Shown here: positions 27,966 through 37,718 of the stretch, in pieces
Layout: each line of letters starts with the position of its first letter
How positions within the stretch are numbered: the first letter of the stretch is position 1
Source: Bacteroidota bacterium
GTDB lineage: Bacteria; Bacteroidota; Bacteroidia; Sphingobacteriales; Sphingobacteriaceae
NCBI GenBank assembly: GCA_013285685.1
Contig: JABDHD010000003.1
Location: 1-64,000, forward strand
Reading direction: 5' to 3'
DNA length: 64,000 bases
The notes under the pieces: generated by a model
Told to the model about the DNA's origin: nothing
Databases searched by the model: none
The model's input: only the letters and a program-made list of their open reading frames with translations
Translations under genes and position numbers: made by a program

Positions 27966-29318
27966 ATGATACTTAAAAAATCCTGCGTTTTAATTGTTGA
28001 CGATGACCCCGACGTGCTGACCGCCGTTAAACTGCTGCTGAAAACGGAAGCACAGGAAGTGATCACCGAAAAGAACCCTGAAAATTTAAACTGGCTGCTG
28101 CAGCGTAACCAGGTTGACCTGGTTTTGCTGGACATGAACTTTAACAGTGCGATTAATACCGGCAACGAGGGTTTGTACTGGCTGCGCAAAATAAAGGAGT
28201 GGAAGCCCAACGTTTGTGTGATCATGATCACCGCCTATGGTGACATAGACCTGGCTGTTAGAAGCTTAAAAGAGGGCGCCAATGATTTTATTGTAAAACC
28301 CTGGCATAACGAAAAACTGATAGACACCATAAAAGAACTGCTTGAGAAAAAGGAAGGCGTAAAGCCGGCAAAGGCGACAAAGAGCGGATCAGGTGCGACG
28401 TCGATATTGGGCGAGTCGGACGTGATGCAGGATATTTTTTTTAAAGTTGGAAAAATCGCCCCGACCGACGCTAACATTTTGATTTTAGGCGAAAACGGTA
28501 CCGGGAAGGATTTGATGGCCAAAGCTATTCACGAACGCTCGCTGCGGGCTGATAAGCCCTTTGTTAAGGTGGATGTGGGCGCATTAACGGATAGTTTGTT
28601 TGAAAGCGAGTTGTTCGGACACAAAAAAGGCGCCTATACCGATGCCCGCGAGGACCGTATGGGTCGATTTGAGGAGGCAGAAGGAGGCACCCTGTTCCTG
28701 GACGAAATTGGCAACATCAGCCTGCAGCAGCAGGCTAAGTTACTTACCGTGCTGCAAAATCGCCAGGTAACGCGGCTGGGCACCAACAAGGCTGTCGATA
28801 TTGATATCCGGCTCATTTGCGCAACGAATCTGCCTTTAAGCGAGCTGGCTAATGAGAGCCGTTTCCGAAAGGACCTGGTATACCGCATCAATACCGTAGA
28901 AATTAATATGCCGCCACTGCGCAGGCGCAATGAGGATATTATTATTATAGCGCGCCATTTTGCAAAATTGTACGCCAACAAATACCTGAAGCCATCGGTA
29001 GATTTTGATGCCAGCGCAATACAAAAACTAAAAAGTTACGGTTACCCGGGCAATGTGCGCGAGCTGCAATATACCATCGAGCGGGCGGTTATTATGGCTG
29101 ATGACCATACCCTGCGGGCCGATGACCTGATCTTCTCGATCCTGGAAACACAGCCTGAACAGGTGGTGGACGACGATAACGTTCCGCTGAGCGCCCTGGA
29201 GAAAAACGCGATTTTAAGGGTGATTGAAAAGCATAACGGCAATATAACGCGTGCCGCTAAGGAACTTGGGCTAACGCGGACGGCACTTTACCGCAGACTG
29301 AGCAAATATGATATTTAA
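27966..29318 (+). CDS. Sigma-54-dependent response regulator (NtrC family)
   Basis: 450 residues in three domains. Receiver (1-125): acidic pair Asp12/Asp13, phosphoacceptor Asp56 (LVLLDMNFN), Thr89 and Lys111. AAA+ sigma-54 interaction domain (about 145-385): Walker A GENGTGKD (175-182), GAYTDA loop (222-227) in the place of the canonical GAFTGA, Walker B GTLFLDEIG (241-249). Fis-type helix-turn-helix at the C-terminus (NITRAAKELGLTRTALYRRL). Family knowledge: when phosphorylated it binds upstream of -24/-12 promoters and remodels sigma-54 polymerase. It overlaps its kinase gene by 11 bases and is divergent from the efflux operon, its likely target. Confidence 0.95.
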   Translation: MILKKSCVLIVDDDPDVLTAVKLLLKTEAQEVITEKNPENLNWLLQRNQVDLVLLDMNFNSAINTGNEGLYWLRKIKEWKPNVCVIMITAYGDIDLAVRSLKEGANDFIVKPWHNEKLIDTIKELLEKKEGVKPAKATKSGSGATSILGESDVMQDIFFKVGKIAPTDANILILGENGTGKDLMAKAIHERSLRADKPFVKVDVGALTDSLFESELFGHKKGAYTDAREDRMGRFEEAEGGTLFLDEIGNISLQQQAKLLTVLQNRQVTRLGTNKAVDIDIRLICATNLPLSELANESRFRKDLVYRINTVEINMPPLRRRNEDIIIIARHFAKLYANKYLKPSVDFDASAIQKLKSYGYPGNVRELQYTIERAVIMADDHTLRADDLIFSILETQPEQVVDDDNVPLSALEKNAILRVIEKHNGNITRAAKELGLTRTALYRRLSKYDI

Positions 29319-30657
29319 GCGATATGAATGGCGGCTGGTGCTGCGCGTGTTACTGTTATTTATTACGCTGACGGCGTGTTCGGTACTGGTAGTGGGCGGC
29401 AATTCGTTGTTTTTGGTAATTACCGTGCCTTTAGTCGTTTATTCGGTGATTGACCTGATCCGTTTTCAGAAAAAGGCGCAGGATGAGGTGAGCCAGTTTG
29501 TGGAATCCATTCATTACCGCGATTTTTCCCGCCATTTTGATGTACGCAAAGCGCCCAACGAGCTAAAACCGCTGCGCAAAGGTTTCAACGAGATCAATAC
29601 CACCTTTAAGCTCATTAGTCGCGAGCGTGAAACGCAATACCATTACCTGCAAAAGATTTTGGAGCTGGTTGATACCGGCATTTTGTCCTACGAGCAGGAA
29701 ACCGGCGAAACCGGCTGGCTTAACGAGGCCTTTAAAAACCTGATGGGTATCCCCTATCTTAAAACCATTCATTCGCTGGAGAAACGCGAAGAGGTTTTAT
29801 ACAAGGAACTGGTAAAACTAAAGTCGGGCGATGCCAAAATTTTAACCGTTAACCGGAACGGCCAGCTAATAAAAATACTGGTAACGGCGAGCATGCTGCG
29901 CAGCGACGACAAGATTTATAAGCTGATCGCCTTTCAGAATGTGAGCGAGGCGCTGGACGAAACCGAATCAAAAGCCTGGCAAAAGCTGTTAAGCGTAATG
30001 ACGCACGAAATCATGAACTCGGTAGCGCCCATTTCCTCCCTTGCTGATACGATGAAAAACCGGCTGAAAAGTTTGGAGATTGCCAATAGCGGCCTCGGCG
30101 GGCAATTGGAGGACCTGGAGCTGGGCATAGATACCATCAAACGCCGCAGCGAGGGCCTGCTTAAATTTACGGAAAGCTATCGCAGCCTGAACAAGATCAC
30201 CCGGCTTGACCTGACCAAAATACTGGTGCGCAACTTGTTCGAAAGCTTGAACCAACTGATGCGACCATCATTAGAAAAAAAACATATCGAACTGGAGATC
30301 ATCCTGCGCGACCCTACCCTGGGTGTGGAGGCTGACCATAATCTCATCGAGCAGGTAATGATTAACCTGCTGGTAAACGCCGTGGAGGCCGTAAAAGAGC
30401 GTGAGCACCCCCGTATTACGCTATCTGCCGAGATTACCAGCAATAACAAAACCCTGGTTAAAGTTACAGACAACGGCATGGGCATGCCTCCCGAGCTTCA
30501 GGAAAAAATATTTATCCCCTTTTTCAGCACCCGCAAAAACGGCAGCGGCATCGGGCTTAGCCTGTGCAAACAAATTATGCTGCTGCATAAAGGGAATATT
30601 TTGGTTCAATCTACGGAGGGGACGGGTTCGTCGTTTATTTTGCAGTTTAGTACGTAG
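29308..30657 (+). CDS. Sensor histidine kinase partner of sigma-54 regulator
   Basis: 449 residues. Two N-terminal TM segments (about 10-30 and 33-50) with almost no periplasmic loop, which suggests sensing within the membrane or the cytoplasm. Then comes a linker, a PAS-like region (about 110-215), the phosphoacceptor domain with His233 (VMTHEIMNSVAPISSLA) and an ATPase domain with N-box (MINLLVNAVEAV), G1 (VTDNGMGMP), F-box (FIPFFSTRKNGSGIGLSLC) and G2. It starts inside the end of the regulator gene (11-base overlap), so the pair is translationally coupled. It resembles NtrB/NtrY-type kinases common in Bacteroidota next to MacB-type exporters. The stimulus is unknown; membrane stress or a toxic compound would fit the neighbours. 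Confidence 0.93.
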   Translation: MIFKRYEWRLVLRVLLLFITLTACSVLVVGGNSLFLVITVPLVVYSVIDLIRFQKKAQDEVSQFVESIHYRDFSRHFDVRKAPNELKPLRKGFNEINTTFKLISRERETQYHYLQKILELVDTGILSYEQETGETGWLNEAFKNLMGIPYLKTIHSLEKREEVLYKELVKLKSGDAKILTVNRNGQLIKILVTASMLRSDDKIYKLIAFQNVSEALDETESKAWQKLLSVMTHEIMNSVAPISSLADTMKNRLKSLEIANSGLGGQLEDLELGIDTIKRRSEGLLKFTESYRSLNKITRLDLTKILVRNLFESLNQLMRPSLEKKHIELEIILRDPTLGVEADHNLIEQVMINLLVNAVEAVKEREHPRITLSAEITSNNKTLVKVTDNGMGMPPELQEKIFIPFFSTRKNGSGIGLSLCKQIMLLHKGNILVQSTEGTGSSFILQFST

Positions 30658-30666
30658 TACGCCGTA

Positions 30667-31701
30667 TTAAAGTTTCGCCATTAGTTCTTCGTTAGCAACG
30701 TACATCACAAAATAGGGGTTTTTGTGCGCTTTTTGGCGAATGATGATATAGAAAGGCTTGTTCAAATCCATGTGTTTTGGATGGCTCTTAATCGGAAGGG
30801 CGGTGTCGGCTAATTTTTCGATTGAGTCGATCGCAACCGATTTGATCACTACTCCGCTTTCGTTAAGCGTAAAAGAAGTCCGCTGCCGGGCCACATCAAT
30901 ACGATATCTAATAAGTGAACAACCTATATTTTGGCCTTCGATGTTTTGATAGTCTTTACTAATATCAAAGTTTAAAACCGGTATGGAGTACCTATCGCTA
31001 TCATTACCAAATACATATTTCCATAAATTCGACCGAATTTTGTCCTCGGCGTTGCCACGTTTAATAAGCACATCTGTCTTTTTAACTGCTTCGCCTAAAC
31101 TTTTTATCGGAGGCAATCCCTTTACCAGAATAATTTCGTTTAATGAATCTACAGGATGCAGGGTTAAAATAAAGTGGTCATCATCTGAATAATAGGATAC
31201 CTCTGTAGAAGAGCAATATTTATCTTCCAACGAACTCATTCCGAATGCCTTTACTTTATGACCGTCGAAAAAAATACCGCCATCCAATTTTTCTAATTGT
31301 GTGCTAAACGGCAGTTGCTTATTAAAACTGGCATAAGCAGAAACGATTGCATTTTTTACTGACACAAGCGTTTTGTAACTGCCGCTATCCAGCGCGTCAT
31401 TGAAGGAGTTTGATTGATCCATTAATTGCACAGCGGCCGGGTTACCGGGCCCAGCCAGCCGGTTGCAATCCGTTATTTTTCGAACCTTGTCCCAGGCATA
31501 CAAAAAAGCGGGAGTATAAACTACATTTTTATTCCTTTCGATAGAGGTTTCCAGTGTTGGGGCAAACTGCGTTTGCTTAAATTTTTCGATGTCTGTGACT
31601 GGCGGAAATTTCGAGCCACTGCCGGAGCATCCGGATAAAAAAAGACCAGAAAAAGTTGAAAAAATGGAAATACAGCGTATTTGTTTGCGAATCTTGATCA
31701 T
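30667..31701 (-). CDS. Lipoprotein of unknown function
   Basis: 344 residues, convergent with the histidine kinase and only 9 bases from it. A lipoprotein signal with lipobox LSGC (Cys25) is followed by a Ser/Gly linker, so it is probably anchored in the outer or inner membrane and faces the periplasm or outside. The rest is a mixed alpha/beta soluble protein without a motif I recognise; it has CNRLAGPGNPAA, a CSSTEVSYYSDDDHFIL stretch and a C-terminal KPFYIIIRQKAHKNPYFVMYVANEEL. It appears to be a single-gene unit. A secreted function cannot be stated more precisely. Confidence 0.8.
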   Translation of the reverse strand: MIKIRKQIRCISIFSTFSGLFLSGCSGSGSKFPPVTDIEKFKQTQFAPTLETSIERNKNVVYTPAFLYAWDKVRKITDCNRLAGPGNPAAVQLMDQSNSFNDALDSGSYKTLVSVKNAIVSAYASFNKQLPFSTQLEKLDGGIFFDGHKVKAFGMSSLEDKYCSSTEVSYYSDDDHFILTLHPVDSLNEIILVKGLPPIKSLGEAVKKTDVLIKRGNAEDKIRSNLWKYVFGNDSDRYSIPVLNFDISKDYQNIEGQNIGCSLIRYRIDVARQRTSFTLNESGVVIKSVAIDSIEKLADTALPIKSHPKHMDLNKPFYIIIRQKAHKNPYFVMYVANEELMAKL

Positions 31702-31940
31702 TTTATAAATTTAAACAAATTTGAATTGTTCAAATATTGTCGCGAGTTTAGTAATCGTTTCTTTTTTCATTTCTTTTTTGTACGAATTAACGTTTCGTTG
31801 ATATCAACAAAACGTAATAGTACTTTTCCCGGCATTTTCGTCAGCCAAGTATTTTAAATATATAATGATGTACGCATTACTAAGTTCGAACGACAATGAT
31901 GTGGTAATTTGTTATAAATACAACACAGTTGTAAAAACGC

Positions 31941-33218
31941 TCAATCCCCCACCAGCTTTACTTTCTCCCGTTTCAACGGAAAACTTTCCAACGGCAACAC
32001 CTTCATGGAAACCTGTATGGCCCTGCCTTTCCAGTCTCCGGTCAGCTGCAATTCGTCTTTTGACGGATTAGTATAGCTGAGGGTCTTCCATGTTTTTTTA
32101 TCGGGGCCGCTATGAAAGGAGAAGGTTTTTTTGACGCTGTCCACATCGTATTTGTACCAATCGAGATTATCATCTTTGGTGAATATTACGGCATGGTTGT
32201 CATATACATTCAATAGCATCCGCTTCCAGCGTACCGAGTCGTCCATGGTGGCGGGAAGGCTGTCTTTGGCCACAATAGCCGTAACATCATATATCTTTTC
32301 CTTTTGGGCGTTGGCGGTTTTGCGCAGATAACGGTAGTAGGTGCCTATGCCGATGATCAGCATCAAAATCCAGGGGACTGCGGTCAATACGCCTTTCAGC
32401 CAATATTTTTTTGAGTTAGATTTAAATACAAACTGTTTTGCCACATAAGCCTTCGAGCCGCCGGCAAAGAAAAACTGGAATATACTGTTTACGTATGGCG
32501 CCAGTAAAAACAAGGTATAAAGCAGTAATTGCGCTGAGAACAGCTTTACCGTAACATTATAAAAAATGTTCAACGCCACTACATTTGTCAGGATACCGGC
32601 CATTAAAACATAGCCAAAAACAGCTGTACGGCGGGAGAACAACAAAAAAGTGGCGACCAGTTCACAGGCCCCTGTAAATATTTGGTAACCCGGCGACATG
32701 CCCATAAAGTCCCACAAAACAAAGTACCGGTTCAAGTAACCGTAAGGCGTCGTCATTGCCAAAACGCCGGGGGGCATCATTTGCGTGGGGATTAATTTAT
32801 CTATCCCGTAGCCAAACATTACAATGATCAGCGCATAGCGTAAATAAAGGCAAAGCCAATAGTACAACCTATCGTAGTTATTTTTTTTCTTATCAAGAAT
32901 GCTCCAGGCAATGGCAATTAATACAGAAATGGAGAAAAGCGTAAGGTAAAAAACCACGCCGAAATGGTTGTCGCCGGGGAAGCCTTGCTGTGTTTGGGGG
33001 TTAAACCCGGTATGATAGATATGCTTATCCAGCCAATAACACGTTGCGGCCATGGGCCGGTACAAGATGCCTAAATCGAACTGGTTATGGTAAAACGCGC
33101 CATGAACAACGTAAATGGTGGTGTCCCAACACAGATATGAAGAAAGCGCTAAAAATGGAAAGAAGAACCGGAAGGCTATTTTTTGCCAGGGTTTCCACGA
33201 GGTATTCGGAGTTGCCAT
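31941..33218 (-). CDS. DoxX-like multi-pass membrane protein with soluble C-terminal domain
   Basis: 425 residues. The N-terminal ~300 contain about seven or eight hydrophobic segments with a DoxX-like look (YALIIVMFGYGIDKLIPTQM, GACELVATFLLFSRRTAVFGYV). The last ~120 residues after the final TM are soluble and beta-rich (SVRWKRMLLNVYDNHAVIFT, LDWYKYDVDSVKKTFSFH, ELQLTGDWKGRAIQVSMKVL). The following gene on the same strand is a clear paralogue with the same two-part layout. DoxX-type proteins are membrane components of poorly defined redox or respiratory roles; the C-terminal part is not one I recognise. Cellular role unknown. Confidence 0.75.
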   Translation of the reverse strand: MATPNTSWKPWQKIAFRFFFPFLALSSYLCWDTTIYVVHGAFYHNQFDLGILYRPMAATCYWLDKHIYHTGFNPQTQQGFPGDNHFGVVFYLTLFSISVLIAIAWSILDKKKNNYDRLYYWLCLYLRYALIIVMFGYGIDKLIPTQMMPPGVLAMTTPYGYLNRYFVLWDFMGMSPGYQIFTGACELVATFLLFSRRTAVFGYVLMAGILTNVVALNIFYNVTVKLFSAQLLLYTLFLLAPYVNSIFQFFFAGGSKAYVAKQFVFKSNSKKYWLKGVLTAVPWILMLIIGIGTYYRYLRKTANAQKEKIYDVTAIVAKDSLPATMDDSVRWKRMLLNVYDNHAVIFTKDDNLDWYKYDVDSVKKTFSFHSGPDKKTWKTLSYTNPSKDELQLTGDWKGRAIQVSMKVLPLESFPLKREKVKLVGD

Positions 33219-33317
33219 AACATAAAGTATAAGTGTTTGTAAATAAATATACTAACAATCAATATTAGTCCATTATCTCGCAGTTTCAGGTTCGTTGCCA
33301 GGCTGCCGACTTACCTT

Positions 33318-34586
33318 TTAATCCTGCATGATCTTAATTTTCTCTTTGTTTAAATACATACTGTCAACCGGCGACAATTTAAGTGATACGTTGATATCTT
33401 TCCCTCCTTTCCATTTACCTGCAAGTTGAAGTTTGCCGGCTGACGGATATGCATACTCCAGCATTTTGACTGCGTTATTATTAAGTCCATGCAGGGTAAA
33501 GGTCTTTTTCAGGCTGTCCACCTCGTACTGGTACCAGTCCTCCTTGTCTTTCATATTAAAAATAACCATGTAATTATCATAAACAAACAGCACGCGCCTC
33601 CAGCGGATGCTATCAGCAGCAACAGTATCTTTGGTGAGAAAAGTCATTACGTTATACATTTTTTCTTTACGTGCGCTCGCGGTTTCTTTACGGTATGATT
33701 TAACATCACCGATACTTTCAAATACCAGCGAGAGCAGTGGCACCAGCACTAATACCCCGGGCAAAAGGTAATTTTTCCACTTTTTTTTAAATGCATAGCG
33801 CTGCTGCGGAACAGCGGCAGGCGTCCCGGAGAAGAAGAATTGGCAGATGTTGCTGAGCCATGGCGCCAACAGGTACAGTGCATATAACCATAAAAGCGAA
33901 GAAAATAATTTGACGGATATATTATAAAACCAGTTTAACGCAACAACGTTGGTAAGTACGCCCAGCACAAAAACATAACCGAACACCGCGGTCCGCCTGG
34001 AAAATAGCAGCAAAGCGGCGAGTATTTCGCAGCTGCCGGTAAAAAGCATATATCCCGGCGACACGCCCATAAATTTCCATAACAAGTCCTCCCTGCTCTG
34101 GTTACCAAAAGGCCTGATCATATCTACCGTGCGCGGATGCGGCATTTGCACGGGTATAACCTTATCAATACCGTAACCTAATATTACAATGGCCAAAGTA
34201 TACCGCATGTAAAGGTTAAACCAATAAGACAGCTTATCGTAGCTCGCTCGTTTTTTATCCAAAATACTCCAGGCAACAGCAGCGATAACGGACAGGAAAA
34301 ACAGGGTGAGGAGATAAATAACGCCGAAATGGTTGTCGATGGGAAAGCTGACCTGGGTTTTAGGGTCGTACCCGGTATGATAAATATGCTGATCGAGCCA
34401 ATAAAAAAGTCCACTCAAAGGTTTAAATATGGGATACAGGTTTTCAACGCTGGCTTTTGCAACTGCCATCCAGGCGAAAAAAACGGTGTTTATCCAGCAA
34501 AAGACGGATGTGATGCCTAAGAATAGGAAGAAGAACCGGAAGCTAAGCTTATGCCAGGGTTTCCATGGGGCATCCGAAGCGTGCAT
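33318..34586 (-). CDS. DoxX-like membrane protein, paralogue of the neighbour
   Basis: 422 residues from the ATG at 34586. A longer frame begins at 34685, but the preferred start gives MHASDAPWKPWHKLSFRFFF, aligning with MATPNTSWKPWQKIAFRFFF of the downstream paralogue. Same architecture: a DoxX-like multi-pass region with YGIDKVIPVQM and EILAALLLFSRRTAVFGYVFV, then a soluble C-terminal domain (IRWRRVLFVYDNYMVIFN, DWYQYEVDSLKKTFTLH, GKLQLAGKWKGGKDINVSL). The gap between the two genes is 99 bases, so they likely form one operon that arose by duplication. It faces away from the FMN reductase gene. Confidence 0.75.
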   Translation of the reverse strand: MHASDAPWKPWHKLSFRFFFLFLGITSVFCWINTVFFAWMAVAKASVENLYPIFKPLSGLFYWLDQHIYHTGYDPKTQVSFPIDNHFGVIYLLTLFFLSVIAAVAWSILDKKRASYDKLSYWFNLYMRYTLAIVILGYGIDKVIPVQMPHPRTVDMIRPFGNQSREDLLWKFMGVSPGYMLFTGSCEILAALLLFSRRTAVFGYVFVLGVLTNVVALNWFYNISVKLFSSLLWLYALYLLAPWLSNICQFFFSGTPAAVPQQRYAFKKKWKNYLLPGVLVLVPLLSLVFESIGDVKSYRKETASARKEKMYNVMTFLTKDTVAADSIRWRRVLFVYDNYMVIFNMKDKEDWYQYEVDSLKKTFTLHGLNNNAVKMLEYAYPSAGKLQLAGKWKGGKDINVSLKLSPVDSMYLNKEKIKIMQD

Positions 34587-34762
34587 CGTAAATTGCTTAA
34601 GGTAAATAATTGTAAATAAAGGTAATAACAAATTATTCACACTACCAAAATAATTTCGGGGCCAGGCCGCCCGTTCCCTCAGCAATTGAATTTGTACGTC
34701 AATTCATCATCATTTTTCGAGAAACATTGAGCACCAAACTATTTATCAATTAGTATTGCAGC

Positions 34763-35296
34763 ATGCCGGCTAACAAAAGTGTCCTTGCTATTTCGGGCAG
34801 CCTGCGGGCGGGCTCGTCCAATCATGCTATTTTGCGGTATTTAGGCGGCCTGGCGCCTGCTGATTTTGATTACGTAATTTATGATGGCCTTGCCGGGCTT
34901 GCGCATTTTGATCCGGGGCTGGATGCTGGCCAAACGCCCTCCCCTGTCATTGAATTAAGGCAACTGCTGGCTAATGCCGACGCCGTTATCATTTGCAGCC
35001 CCGAATATGCTTTCGGCGTACCCGGTTCACTGAAAAACCTGCTTGATTGGACGGTTGGCAGCGGTTCGCTGGAAGGTAAGCCGTTGGCGCTTATTACTGC
35101 TTCAACCGGTGGACAACATGCACATGCCGCCTTGCAGCTGATATTGAAAAGTGCATTAGGGGGCAATTTACCGGCGGATGCGACTTTGCTGATCCCGTTT
35201 GTACGGACGAAAATGGATGGGGGCGGGAATGTGGTCGATATTGAAACCAAAGAGGCTTTGCACCAGGTTTTCAATGTTCTATTAACAGCGCTTTAA
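34763..35296 (+). CDS. NADPH-dependent FMN reductase family protein
   Basis: 177-residue flavodoxin-like protein. The phosphate-binding loop ISGSLRAGSSNHAIL is at 10-24 and the second FMN/dimer motif CSPEYAFGVPGSLKNLLDW at about 78-96, matching the NADPH:FMN / quinone / chromate reductase family. Such enzymes transfer two electrons from NADPH through FMN to quinones, azo dyes or metal oxyanions, often for oxidative-stress protection. It is cytosolic with no signal peptide. It is a single gene, divergent from the DoxX-like pair and convergent with the LytTR operon. The physiological substrate is unknown. Confidence 0.88.
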   Translation: MPANKSVLAISGSLRAGSSNHAILRYLGGLAPADFDYVIYDGLAGLAHFDPGLDAGQTPSPVIELRQLLANADAVIICSPEYAFGVPGSLKNLLDWTVGSGSLEGKPLALITASTGGQHAHAALQLILKSALGGNLPADATLLIPFVRTKMDGGGNVVDIETKEALHQVFNVLLTAL

Positions 35297-35319
35297 CGGA
35301 ACAAAGGACCTTGGTCGCT

Positions 35320-36015
35320 TCAAAACAACCCCTTTAGATTCTCTTTATAAAATTCACTTACCGGTATTTCTTTTTCGTGAATGCAAACAAAATCGCGTTT
35401 TATAGAGGTTATTTTTGACGCGGCGACCAGGAAAGATTTGTGCGTGCGGATAAACGCGCCGGAAGGCAGTTTTTCTTCTATTGCTTTGATGGTCATGTGC
35501 GTGAGTACCGGCTTTGGCGAGGATGAAAGATGTATTTTTATATAATCTTTTAAGCCTTCGACATATTCAATATCCGACACTACAATTTTTACCAGGGTAT
35601 ATTCAACATTTACAAAAAAATCGGGCGCGCCAGTTGTTGGGGCGGCCTTCAACTGCTTCAATTTAAACAGCTCATTTGCGCGGTTGGCTGCTTTTAAAAA
35701 TCGCTCAAAGCTAAATGGTTTCAAAATATAGTCTACCACATTCAGGTTAAACCCTTCAAGCGCATATTTTTCGTACGCGGTAACTAAAATGATCAGCGGC
35801 GGCTCGTTTAGCGACTGCAGAAACTGTAGACCGCTCAAGCCGGGCATCTGGATATCCAAAAAAACAAGGTCGACCGCTTCCGACTGCAAAACGTCTATGG
35901 CTTCGAGGGCGTTTTTACAGGCTTTTATAAGCTGCAAAAAAGGAATTTGCCGGATATTATCTTCCAGTAGCTCACGCACCAATTGCTCATCATCCACAAC
36001 TATACAGCGCATCAT
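35320..36015 (-). CDS. LytTR-family response regulator
   Basis: 231 residues. Receiver domain with acidic Asp8/Asp9, phosphoacceptor Asp54 (LVFLDIQMPG), Thr and Lys positions (VTAYEKYAL, VDYILKPFSF). Then a LytTR DNA-binding domain from about 130 (VNVEYTLVKIVVSDIEYVEGLKDYIKI, HMTIKAIEEKLP, FIRTHKSFLVAASKI). Its start overlaps the upstream kinase by 4 bases, so the two are coupled. It is the last gene of a four-gene operon with two small membrane proteins. Targets cannot be read from the sequence; autoregulation of this operon is a common arrangement. Confidence 0.95.
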   Translation of the reverse strand: MMRCIVVDDEQLVRELLEDNIRQIPFLQLIKACKNALEAIDVLQSEAVDLVFLDIQMPGLSGLQFLQSLNEPPLIILVTAYEKYALEGFNLNVVDYILKPFSFERFLKAANRANELFKLKQLKAAPTTGAPDFFVNVEYTLVKIVVSDIEYVEGLKDYIKIHLSSSPKPVLTHMTIKAIEEKLPSGAFIRTHKSFLVAASKITSIKRDFVCIHEKEIPVSEFYKENLKGLF

Positions 36016-37037
36016 GCCAGTTTCAGAGTTAAAATAATATAAAACAGGTTATTGCTATCCTTTATCGTTAACGAATAATTGTTTTTGTAAAGCATATCCA
36101 GCCGGGCTTTTACATTGCTGAGCCCTATGCCCGAGCTGTCATCCTTACTGTTATCATTTACTGCATCAAAACCGTTGAGTACTTCAAAAACCAATGATTC
36201 ATTGTCTACCAATAATTTAACAGATATATTGGGGCGTTCGATATTTCCTGTTCCGTGTTTAAAGGCATTCTCCACAAAAGGGATCAGCAGCATTGGTTCA
36301 ATGGTGTAATGTTCGTCGCCCTTGTTCAATTTTATGGTGGTGTCAATTGCTACATCGTCTCCAAAACGCAGCTTCTGCAACGCAATATAACTATTCAGAT
36401 ATTCAACCTCTTTTCCCAATGCTACTTTCTTTTCCCGCGTGTCATACAACATATAACGCATCAGGCCGGCAAGCATAATAAGCGATTGCTCCAATTGGTC
36501 GGATTTTTTCCTCGCCAAAGAAACCAGGTTGGTTAAAACATTGAACAAAAAATGCGGGCTGATCTGTGAGCGAAGAAATTTCAGCTCGGCAAATAATTGT
36601 TCTGCCTGCTTTTCTTTTTGTTCGTGTTCAAAGCGGATCTTATCTACTATCCGTCGATAGATAATGCTGATAATGAAAGCAATAATCGATGGAATAAGTA
36701 CAAACCTGGTAGCTGCGGTATTTTTAAGCACATCAGAAAACCATGTGGCGATAATAAAAAATTTTAACCGATGGGATGCGATAATGACCAGGACGGCGCT
36801 GATAATATAAAGCCACCACCAGCGCCGGTTGCATAACTTAGGGTACAGGTAAAATGCATTGCCGTAAAAAATGGCGATGTGAATAAAAACCGTTGCGGTA
36901 AATAACCGCCCGGGGATAATACCGATCCGGTAATCATTGGCTGCGTTAGAAACCAGGTATGGGAACAATAATACTACGCCCCAAACCAGTATATGAAGAG
37001 CATAGCCGACGTATTTAAAATTGAGCGTTTTTTTCAT
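36012..37037 (-). CDS. LytS/YehU-type sensor histidine kinase
   Basis: 341 residues. Four hydrophobic segments at the N-terminus (about 10-130), a charged helical linker (FEHEQKEKQAEQLFAELKFL), then a His_kinase domain with His162 (SQISPHFLFNVLTNL) and an ATP-binding domain (EPMLLIPFVENAFKHG, GIGLSNVKARLDMLY). Paired by a 4-base overlap with the LytTR regulator downstream. Fifteen bases separate it from the DUF2306 gene upstream. The lack of a periplasmic domain suggests it senses a membrane-embedded or neighbouring protein signal. Confidence 0.94.
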   Translation of the reverse strand: MKKTLNFKYVGYALHILVWGVVLLFPYLVSNAANDYRIGIIPGRLFTATVFIHIAIFYGNAFYLYPKLCNRRWWWLYIISAVLVIIASHRLKFFIIATWFSDVLKNTAATRFVLIPSIIAFIISIIYRRIVDKIRFEHEQKEKQAEQLFAELKFLRSQISPHFLFNVLTNLVSLARKKSDQLEQSLIMLAGLMRYMLYDTREKKVALGKEVEYLNSYIALQKLRFGDDVAIDTTIKLNKGDEHYTIEPMLLIPFVENAFKHGTGNIERPNISVKLLVDNESLVFEVLNGFDAVNDNSKDDSSGIGLSNVKARLDMLYKNNYSLTIKDSNNLFYIILTLKLA

Positions 37038-37052
37038 GCAGGATAAATAAAA

Positions 37053-37718
37053 CTAAGGAATAATTGGCACATTTCGTTTTCTGGTATAATTGATCCATAC
37101 CTCGGCAGCTATTAAATGGATGGTAAAACCGATCCAGAAAGCGATGCCGAAAAATTGATACGGCGATAGCCTGGAAAAGGCGAAAAATAGGCCGACGATT
37201 GGGCGCACCGTGGCAATAGCGAAACCGATTGCAAACATCCGTATCATCCATTCGCGGTGAAGCGCGACCTCATGCCGGCTGATATGATAAAAACCCTTTG
37301 CCAATGAGAACAAAAATATAATGGCGAACAAAACGGTAGCCGATGTTTCAGTTGCCCCTCCGATATTTGTTTTGAAACTCATGATCAATGCCGTAACACC
37401 TATGACCAGGCCTAAAACAACTACAATTCGCCCGGACAAACGGTGGAACCAAAGATGGCGCGCGCGAATGCCCGGCACGAATTGCAGCGGCGCGAGGATC
37501 ATAAACAATGCGCCGGGTATGATATGGACAAAAGTTAACGCTTTGTTAAGTTGAAAACCGGTGTCGAACGCGCCATATTTAGGATGTACGAACGGTTTGA
37601 TGACGCCGGCCAAAGTCAATGAACGGCGGATCACAACGGTTATCCCGATAATTGCCAGTATCACTACAATGGTGGTGATTGTCCGGATCAGCTGGCGGGG
37701 AATTTTTTGTGCTGTCAT
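37053..37718 (-). CDS. DUF2306 multi-pass membrane protein
   Basis: 221 residues with about six hydrophobic segments. Conserved-looking histidines sit in helices (FVHIIPGAL, WFHRLSGRI, YHISRHEVALHREWMIRMFAIG), as in DUF2306 proteins, where paired His could bind heme or metal (inference from layout). It overlaps the small membrane protein upstream by 4 bases and precedes the LytS-type kinase by 15 bases. That suggests a membrane unit whose state is reported to the two-component pair, or which the pair controls. No characterised function is known to me. Confidence 0.85.
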   Translation of the reverse strand: MTAQKIPRQLIRTITTIVVILAIIGITVVIRRSLTLAGVIKPFVHPKYGAFDTGFQLNKALTFVHIIPGALFMILAPLQFVPGIRARHLWFHRLSGRIVVVLGLVIGVTALIMSFKTNIGGATETSATVLFAIIFLFSLAKGFYHISRHEVALHREWMIRMFAIGFAIATVRPIVGLFFAFSRLSPYQFFGIAFWIGFTIHLIAAEVWINYTRKRNVPIIP

